Shown here: piece by piece, positions 55,375 to 60,697 of the stretch
How the letters are laid out: each line of letters opens with the position of its first letter
Numbering within the stretch: position 1 is the stretch's first letter
NCBI RefSeq assembly: GCF_002979555.1
Contig: NZ_PCOZ01000022.1
Coordinates: forward strand, 1 to 60,697
Reading direction: 5' to 3'
From: Pseudomonas sp. MYb60
Lineage (GTDB): Bacteria > Pseudomonadota > Gammaproteobacteria > Pseudomonadales > Pseudomonadaceae
Length of the DNA: 60,697 bases
Made by a program: the position numbers and the translations under genes
Notes under the pieces: generated by a model
Database searches by the model: none
The model's input: the letters and a program-made list of their open reading frames with translations, nothing else
What the model was told of the DNA's origin: nothing

Positions 55375-55405
55375 AAAAAAAAGGCCTCGCGAGTCAGCGA
55401 GGCCT
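55375..55405 (-). terminator. Intrinsic terminator after the Tyr/Pro-rich gene
   Basis: A nine-base-pair stem (AGGCCTCGC with GCGAGGCCT) around a six-base loop is followed on the minus strand by eight T. It lies about 20 bp past the stop of the Tyr/Pro-rich protein gene. Confidence 0.85.
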
Positions 55406-55427
55406 GTATCAGACGGTGCGGCCCGGG

Positions 55428-55781
55428 TTACCAGCCGCGACCGTAATAGCCGTGGGGCGGGCCGTAGTAACCGCGAGGCGGGCCGTAATACACCGGTGCC
55501 GGGCGGTAGTAGACCTGTTGTTGCACGTACACCGGCGGTGGCGGTGCGTAGTAGACCGGCGGCGGCGCGGCGTACACCGGTTGCGGCTGCACATACACCG
55601 GCTGCTGTTGCACGTAGACTTCACGGGGTTGGTTGGCTACCACGGAGCCTACGACAGCGGCGCCGACCAACGCACCCAGGACGGCCGGGCCACCCCATCC
55701 ACCACCACCGTGGGCGGAGGCCTGGCCTGCCATAGCGAGTGCACCGATCAGCAAGGCAATCTTGGGGATTTTACGAATCAT
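55428..55781 (-). CDS. Secreted Tyr/Pro/Val-rich protein
   Basis: This 117-aa protein has a signal peptide (MIRKIPKIALLIGALAMAGQ, cleaved near ASA), a short Gly-rich stretch, one glycine-zipper-like hydrophobic helix (AVLGALVGAAVVGSVVA), and a low-complexity tail of VYVQ, PVYYAPP and GYYGPP repeats. Similar proteins are common in pseudomonads and are thought to sit in or on the outer membrane; their role is unknown. The second of two adjacent ATGs is chosen because GAGGAA is then correctly spaced. A strong terminator follows. Confidence 0.75.
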   Translation of the reverse strand: MIRKIPKIALLIGALAMAGQASAHGGGGWGGPAVLGALVGAAVVGSVVANQPREVYVQQQPVYVQPQPVYAAPPPVYYAPPPPVYVQQQVYYRPAPVYYGPPRGYYGPPHGYYGRGW

Positions 55782-55944
55782 GGTCATTCCTCGGTTAGCC
55801 CCTGCGCTTGTGGTCTGCAATCAAATCGACTCAAGGATTGTCGCGGGGATACTTTTAAGACAACGTATTTCTGAAAAACAGCACAGCCGCTGGGTAAAGG
55901 TTGTGTAAGGTCTGTACCGATTTGCTTACTTCAAGGAGTTATCC

Positions 55945-56763
55945 ATGCAGATGCACCCCAACAAGGACACCCAACTGTGCATGTCACTGTCGGCGCGTCC
56001 CGGGAATTTTGGCCTGCGTTTTCATAACCACCTGTACGAACAGTTGGGCCTGAACTTCTACTATAAAGCCTTCAGCAGCCAGGATTTGCCCGGCGCGATC
56101 GGCGGCATTCGCGCCCTCGGGGTGCGGGGTTGCGGGGTTTCCATGCCGTTCAAGGAAGCAGCGATTGCCTTGGTGGACGAACTGGACGATTCGGTCCAGG
56201 CCATCGACTCGTTGAACACCATCGTCAACACCAATGGCCACCTCAAGGCCTACAACACCGACTACATCGCCATCGAGCAATTGCTGAAAACACACCAGGT
56301 GCCGAAGGATTTTTCCTTCGTCCTGCGCGGCAGCGGCGGCATGGCCAAGGCCGTGGCCAGCGCGTTGCGTGATGGCGGCTATGCCAATGGCGTGATCGTT
56401 GCGCGCAACGAGGCGGCGGGCCGGGCATTGGCGCAGAACCTGGGCTATGAATGGCGGGCTGAAGTGGCCGAGTTGCGCCCGCAGATGGTGATCAACGTGA
56501 CGCCCATCGGCATGACCGGCGGGGCAGAGGCGGATGCATTGGCATTCGATGCAGAGGTGGTGGATGCTGCCGACACTGTATTCGATGTAGTGGCGATCCC
56601 CGCTGAAACGCCATTGATCGTGCGCGGAAGGGCCAAGGGTAAGCGGGTGATCACTGGGCTGGAAGTGATAGCCATCCAGGCCCTTGAGCAGTTCGTGCTC
56701 TACACCGGAGTGCGGCCCACGCATGAGCAGTTCGAGAGAGCAGTCGCCTTCGCCCGCACCTGA
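55945..56763 (+). CDS. Shikimate dehydrogenase-like protein
   Basis: This is a 272-aa NAD(P)-dependent oxidoreductase of the AroE superfamily. It keeps the catalytic Lys in SMPFKEAA, the Asn in DSLNTIVN and the Asp in YNTDYIAI, and has the dinucleotide loop LRGSGGMAKAVASAL. The usual NTD-x-x-G glycine is missing, and the sequence resembles the slower shikimate dehydrogenase-like group (HI0607 type) more than housekeeping AroE. It may act on shikimate, quinate or another substrate. A CAAGGAG site precedes the ATG. The gene stands alone. Confidence 0.8.
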   Translation: MQMHPNKDTQLCMSLSARPGNFGLRFHNHLYEQLGLNFYYKAFSSQDLPGAIGGIRALGVRGCGVSMPFKEAAIALVDELDDSVQAIDSLNTIVNTNGHLKAYNTDYIAIEQLLKTHQVPKDFSFVLRGSGGMAKAVASALRDGGYANGVIVARNEAAGRALAQNLGYEWRAEVAELRPQMVINVTPIGMTGGAEADALAFDAEVVDAADTVFDVVAIPAETPLIVRGRAKGKRVITGLEVIAIQALEQFVLYTGVRPTHEQFERAVAFART

Positions 56764-56780
56764 TGCGTGCACGAACCCAG

Positions 56781-56866
56781 TGTGGGAGGGCGCTTGACCC
56801 GATGGCGGTCTATCAGGCACCGATGTTTAGCCTGTCAAACCGCCATCGCCGGCCAGCCAGCGCCCA
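56781..56866. repeat. Degenerate REP pair
   Basis: GTGGGAGGGCGCTTGACCCG then ATGGCGGT, and further on the inverse CCGCCATCG, look like a decayed REP doublet related to the one at 25.5 kb. It fills most of the short gap between the shikimate dehydrogenase-like gene and yceH. Confidence 0.45.
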
Positions 56867-56878
56867 GCGTTGACTGCG

Positions 56879-57529
56879 TTATGCCTGTTCCAACTGCGTC
56901 AGCCGCTCTTCCAGGGCGGCAATCCGCGCTTCCAGCTCCTCGATGCGATCCACTGAAACACCTGCCGTCGCCCGTTCAACCGGGCTCCCACGCGCTGCGA
57001 TAATCGCCTCGATCTCCGCCGGATCCCCCAACGCGTGGGTATAGCGATCTTCCCGTTGTCCAGCCTGACGCGGCACCAACAACGCCAGCCCGCGCGCGAT
57101 CAGGCGCTCCAGCTGATGCACGACCTGCTCGGCGTCTTCAAAATCGTGCATGCGCCCGCTGCGGGTCAGCAGTTCATTGACGGTTTGCGGGCCGCGCAAA
57201 AACAGCAATCCGGTCAGGATCACCTGGGCGGGCACCAGTTCCAGCGCCTTGTCCACGCGATGCTCCCAGCGGTCGGCCCGGCTGCCCATCACCAGGCGCG
57301 TGAAACCCTGGCCTTCCAGCGCCCGCAGGCTCTGGCCGACCTGGCCCTGGCTGAGGTTCATCACCGGCTCGCGGCTGGTCTTCTGGTTGCAGGCCAGCAC
57401 CAGTGCGTTGAGGGTCAGGGGGTAGGTTTCCGGGTTGGTCGCCTGTTTTTCGATCAGGCAGCCCAGGATGCGGATTTCCGTGCCGTTCAGGCGCGGCTCA
57501 GGAGTGTCGGTGTCGTGCTCGGCGGTCAT
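56879..57529 (-). CDS. yceH: YceH family protein (DUF480)
   Basis: This is a 216-aa DUF480 protein. It has two tandem winged-helix domains (motifs LNGTEIRILGCLIEKQATNP and NALVLACNQKTSREPVM in the first) and a C-terminal coiled coil (VDRIEELEARIAALEERLTQLE). The exact molecular function of the family is unknown; the winged helices suggest nucleic-acid or protein binding. The start is the ATG at 57529, and the length is usual. It is transcribed away from the DUF1993 gene. Confidence 0.88.
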   Translation of the reverse strand: MTAEHDTDTPEPRLNGTEIRILGCLIEKQATNPETYPLTLNALVLACNQKTSREPVMNLSQGQVGQSLRALEGQGFTRLVMGSRADRWEHRVDKALELVPAQVILTGLLFLRGPQTVNELLTRSGRMHDFEDAEQVVHQLERLIARGLALLVPRQAGQREDRYTHALGDPAEIEAIIAARGSPVERATAGVSVDRIEELEARIAALEERLTQLEQA

Positions 57530-57645
57530 CGCGCTTTCCCTATGCAGTGAGCCACCTAGCGTAATCCTGAAAATTTAAAAGACAAGCGCCTGGCGCGTCT
57601 ATAATCGTCGCCTGTTCAAACCGTGCCATTACCCATGAGACTGCC

Positions 57646-58155
57646 ATGACCATTTCCCTGTACGCCGCTTCCATCCCCGTCTTCAAGCAAATGCTCACCG
57701 CCCTGAGCGGCGTGCTGGCCAAGGCTGAAGCCCACGCCACCGCCAAGAACATCGAGCCGAACGCCTTGCTGCAAGCGCGTCTGTTCCCGGACATGTTCCA
57801 ACTGGTACGCCAAGTGCAGATCGCCGTCGATTTCGCCAAAGGCGTTTCCGCCCGCCTGGCAGAGATCGAAGTGCCTAAATACGAAGATGGCGAAGTGACC
57901 TTTGCCGACCTGCAAGCCTTGATCGCCAAGGTGCTGGCCTTTATCGACACCATCACCCCGGCGCAAATCGACGGCAAGGAAGGCATCGAGATCGTCACCC
58001 GGCCAGGCACGCCTAAAGAGAAGCGCTTCAGCGGCCAGTCCTACCTGCTGACCTACGGCCTGCCGCAGTTCTTCTTCCACGTCACCACCGCTTACGCCTT
58101 GCTGCGTCACAACGGTGTGGAAGTGGGCAAGCGCGATTACATGGGCGCGTTCTAA
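57646..58155 (+). CDS. DUF1993 family protein
   Basis: This 169-aa all-helical protein matches the DUF1993 pattern: MTISLYAASIPVFKQMLTAL at the start, ARLFPDMFQLVRQVQIAVDF in the middle, and LPQFFFHVTTAYALLRHNGV near the end. It belongs to the DinB-like four-helix group; no activity is known to me. It has no signal peptide. It shares a bidirectional terminator with sstT. Confidence 0.82.
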   Translation: MTISLYAASIPVFKQMLTALSGVLAKAEAHATAKNIEPNALLQARLFPDMFQLVRQVQIAVDFAKGVSARLAEIEVPKYEDGEVTFADLQALIAKVLAFIDTITPAQIDGKEGIEIVTRPGTPKEKRFSGQSYLLTYGLPQFFFHVTTAYALLRHNGVEVGKRDYMGAF

Positions 58156-58164
58156 GCGGCCAAG

Positions 58165-58207
58165 AAAAAGCCGGGGTGGTTCATTCAAGAACCACCCCGG
58201 CTTTTTT
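58165..58207. terminator. Bidirectional intrinsic terminator
   Basis: AAGCCGGGGTGGTTC and its inverse GAACCACCCCGGCTT form a perfect long stem with A- and T-tracts on the two sides. It lies between the converging DUF1993 and sstT genes and can serve both. Confidence 0.92.
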
Positions 58208-58218
58208 GTGCGCGCAGG

Positions 58219-59439
58219 TCAGGCTGGCTGTTCTTCCTTGCCCAAGCACGCCGCAGCGGTAAACAGCACGTCGGTGGACGAATTCAACGCGGTTTCCGCC
58301 GAATCCTGCAGCACGCCGATGATGAATCCGACCGCTACCACTTGCATGGCGATCTCGCTGGGAATGCCAAACAAGCTGCACGCCAGCGGGATCAACAGCA
58401 GCGAACCACCGGCCACACCTGACGCACCGCAGGCGCAGATGGCTGCAACCACGCTGAGCAGCACGGCGGTAGGCAAGTCGACAGCGATGCCCAGGGTGTG
58501 CACGGCGGCCAGGGTCAGCACGGTGATGGTGATCGCGGCGCCGGCCATATTGATGGTCGCACCGAGGGGGATCGATACCGAGTAGGTGTCTTCGTGCAGG
58601 CCCAGGCGTTTGCTCAACGCCAGGTTTACCGGGATGTTCGCCGCCGAACTGCGGGTGAAGAACGCGGTGATGCCGCTTTCCCGCAGGCACAACAGCACCA
58701 GCGGATAAGGGTTGCGGCGCAGCTTCCAGAACACGATGGCCGGGTTGACCACCAGCGCCACGAACAGCATGCAGCCGATCAGCACCACCAACAGGTGGGC
58801 GTAGCCGAGCAGGGCGCCGAAGCCGGACGTGGCCAGGGTAGAAGCCACCAGGCCGAAAATCCCCAGCGGTGCGAAGCGGATCACTACGCGCACAATCAGC
58901 GTGACGCCGTTGGACAGGTCGTCGAGCACGGTACGGGTGGTTTCACCGGCATGGCGAATAGCGACGCCCATGCCGATGGCCCAGGCCAGGATGCCGATGA
59001 AATTGGCATTCATCAGTGCACTCACCGGGTTGTCCACCACGCTCAGCAACAGGCTCTGCAGCACCTCGCCAATACCGCCTGGCGCGCTGACGGCCGCGTC
59101 ATGGGTAGCGAGTACCAGCGACGACGGGAACCACATGCTGGCGATCACCGCTACGACGGCCGCGGCAAAGGTGCCCAGCAGGTACAGGAACAGGATCGGC
59201 TTGATGTGGGTTTCCTGGCCATGTTTATGGTTGGCGATCGACGCCATCACCAAGACAAACACCAGGATCGGCGCCACGGCCTTGAGCGCGGCGACAAATA
59301 CCTTGCCGATAAACCCGGTGGCCTTGGCGGCCTCGGGCAGCCATAACGCCAGGAGAATGCCGGCGATCAGGCCGATGATGATTTGCGTCACCAGGCTGAC
59401 ACGTGCCAGTCGATGCAGGAGGGAAGGGGCAGCAGTCAT
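58219..59439 (-). CDS. sstT: Serine/threonine:Na+ symporter
   Basis: This is a 406-aa inner-membrane symporter of the dicarboxylate/amino acid:cation (GltP-like) family. It has eight helices and two re-entrant loops; the second carries the Ser-rich substrate signature FFTRSSAANIPVNL. Later motifs are SIPLGATINMAGAA and GVLQDSAETALNSSTDV. The pattern fits SstT, which takes up serine and threonine with sodium. Two close in-frame ATGs exist (59445 and 59439), and I use the second. It ends at the shared terminator. Confidence 0.92.
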   Translation of the reverse strand: MTAAPSLLHRLARVSLVTQIIIGLIAGILLALWLPEAAKATGFIGKVFVAALKAVAPILVFVLVMASIANHKHGQETHIKPILFLYLLGTFAAAVVAVIASMWFPSSLVLATHDAAVSAPGGIGEVLQSLLLSVVDNPVSALMNANFIGILAWAIGMGVAIRHAGETTRTVLDDLSNGVTLIVRVVIRFAPLGIFGLVASTLATSGFGALLGYAHLLVVLIGCMLFVALVVNPAIVFWKLRRNPYPLVLLCLRESGITAFFTRSSAANIPVNLALSKRLGLHEDTYSVSIPLGATINMAGAAITITVLTLAAVHTLGIAVDLPTAVLLSVVAAICACGASGVAGGSLLLIPLACSLFGIPSEIAMQVVAVGFIIGVLQDSAETALNSSTDVLFTAAACLGKEEQPA

Positions 59440-59675
59440 AAACACTTGTCTCTAGTTTTTGGAGGCACAGCGGCACAGGCGGAAACGGCTGTAGGACGCG
59501 GATCGCGAAGTCTAGCATGCCGTAGGAAATGTCCTTTATGGTGCGGCATTGCGTCGCCCGCTTGTGTAGGTTTCATTAACCCCGCACAGACTCTGTTAAT
59601 ATTCCCCCCTCTCACTTTCCTGATCATCAGCGGGCCCCTTGGGCTGCCGTTGATGTTGTCGTTTCTGGAGTTTTC

Positions 59676-60697
59676 ATGCTGTTCCCCATCCTGCTGCTGT
59701 CGGCCGCCGGCTTTACCGTGCTGACCACGGAATTCATCATCGTGGGCCTGCTGCCGTCCATTGCCCGGGACCTGAACGTCAGCGTGTCCCAGGCCGGGCT
59801 GTTGGTGACCCTGTTCGCATTTACCGTCGCCGCATTTGGCCCGTTTCTGACGGCGTACTGCGCGCGCTTCCCACGCAAGCGCCTGTTTATCGGCATTTTG
59901 ATCCTGTTCGGCATTGCCAACACCGTGGCCGCACTGGCGCCGAATATCTGGGTGATGGCGGTGGCGCGGTTGATCCCCGCCCTGGGCTTGCCGGTGTTCT
60001 GGGCCTTGGCCAGCGAGACGGCGGTGGACATCGTCGGCCCTGAATACGCCGGGCGCGCCATCGAGAAAATCGGCTTCGGCATTGTCTGCGCCACCGTATT
60101 CGGCATTCCGGTGGGCACGCTGATCTCTGATATGTTCGGCTGGCGCACTGCGTTTGCCCTGCTCGCCGGAGTGTCGCTGGCCAAAGCGTTGCTGCTGTTC
60201 ATCTACCTGCCCGTGACCCGGCCGAAGAACGATCACGTAACGCTGCGCGCGCAATTCAGGATCCTGCGCAACCCGCTCATGCAGGGGCATATCCTGTTGT
60301 CGATATTGGTTTTCAGCGGCATGTTCACGGCGTACACCTACCTGGCGGACATCCTTGAACGCCTGGCCGGCTTTGACGGCACATGGGTGGGCTGGTGCCT
60401 GATGGGGTTCGGCGCGGTGGGGTTGATCGGCAACGCGCTGGGCGGTCGCGCGGTGGACCGCCACCCGCTGATAGCGTCCATGATGTTTTGCGCCTTCATG
60501 ATTGCAGGCATGGTTGCACTGGTGCCAGCGATCGATTCCTCGATTGGCCTTGCAGCAGCGCTGGCAGTATGGGGCGTGACCCAGGCCGCGATGTTCCTGG
60601 TCAGCCATGTGCGCCTGATGAAAGCCGCGCCCCAGGCCCCGGCATTTGCGGCATCGCTGAATATCGCCGGGGGCAACCTCGGGATTGGCCTGGGGGC
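59676..60697 (+). CDS. MFS transporter, DHA1/AraJ-like (cut by window end)
   Basis: An open frame starts at the ATG at 59676 (CTGGAG site) and runs to the window edge without a stop: 340 codons, so the C-terminus is missing. It is a 12-helix major facilitator of the arabinose-efflux/drug-export type. The helix 1 signature is TVLTTEFIIVGLLPSIARDL, the A-motif loop region CARFPRKRL, and the second-half loop GGRAVDRHPL. The DHA1 group exports drugs or sugars, and the substrate is unknown. The gene diverges from sstT. Confidence 0.85.
   Translation, partial: MLFPILLLSAAGFTVLTTEFIIVGLLPSIARDLNVSVSQAGLLVTLFAFTVAAFGPFLTAYCARFPRKRLFIGILILFGIANTVAALAPNIWVMAVARLIPALGLPVFWALASETAVDIVGPEYAGRAIEKIGFGIVCATVFGIPVGTLISDMFGWRTAFALLAGVSLAKALLLFIYLPVTRPKNDHVTLRAQFRILRNPLMQGHILLSILVFSGMFTAYTYLADILERLAGFDGTWVGWCLMGFGAVGLIGNALGGRAVDRHPLIASMMFCAFMIAGMVALVPAIDSSIGLAAALAVWGVTQAAMFLVSHVRLMKAAPQAPAFAASLNIAGGNLGIGLG

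Overview
The window looks like a chromosomal segment of a Pseudomonas of the P. fluorescens lineage. It is GC-rich and contains a Pseudomonas-type 5S rRNA, a complete psl exopolysaccharide operon in the PAO1 gene order, a block matching the P. aeruginosa bqs-tlpQ-ctpM neighbourhood, and REP/REPIN sequences typical of fluorescent pseudomonads. Names were assigned by reading sequence and from memory of the families; no database search was run.

Layout. 1-9.2 kb: the end of an rRNA operon, an isolated second PBP2 gene, an SRPBCC/AHSA1 protein, a TonB-dependent siderophore receptor behind a Fur-like box, DNA polymerase II, a GST-like protein and a secreted DUF4174 protein. 9.3-24.6 kb (minus strand): twelve tightly packed genes, pslA to pslL. 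Their 566-bp upstream region carries two FleQ-like boxes and an RsmA/E-like site over the pslA ribosome binding site. 25.2-26.0 kb: a 0.76-kb non-coding inverted-repeat element that encloses a REPIN and a nine-copy hexanucleotide tract. 26.0-32.8 kb: isonitrile hydratase facing a GlxA-type regulator, a GH15-SDR gene pair, and a GH3 beta-glucosidase. 32.9-36.9 kb: a FecI-FecR-FecA cell-surface signalling system.

37.0-39.5 kb is the most unusual part. Two unfamiliar genes are each preceded by a near-perfect or perfect hrp box, the site read by the type III sigma factor HrpL. Their N-termini look like type III export signals, and both are built from repeated helical plus EF-hand-like modules. 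They look like HrpL-regulated type III substrates, possibly relatives of HrpK/HrpF/NolX, lying away from any secretion apparatus visible here.

39.5-45.2 kb: an MFS exporter, a DapF-fold protein in which both catalytic cysteines are serine, a cytosine deaminase, QueD and a patatin-like protein. 45.3-53.4 kb: two PepSY proteins with a two-component system (bqsPQRS-like), then a TlpQ-like chemoreceptor, a transporter and a CtpM-like chemoreceptor. 53.4-60.7 kb: a remnant of a DipZ-type thioredoxin gene, an AI-2E family transporter, three small conserved-looking proteins, a shikimate dehydrogenase-like enzyme, YceH, a DUF1993 protein, SstT, and an MFS gene cut by the window end.
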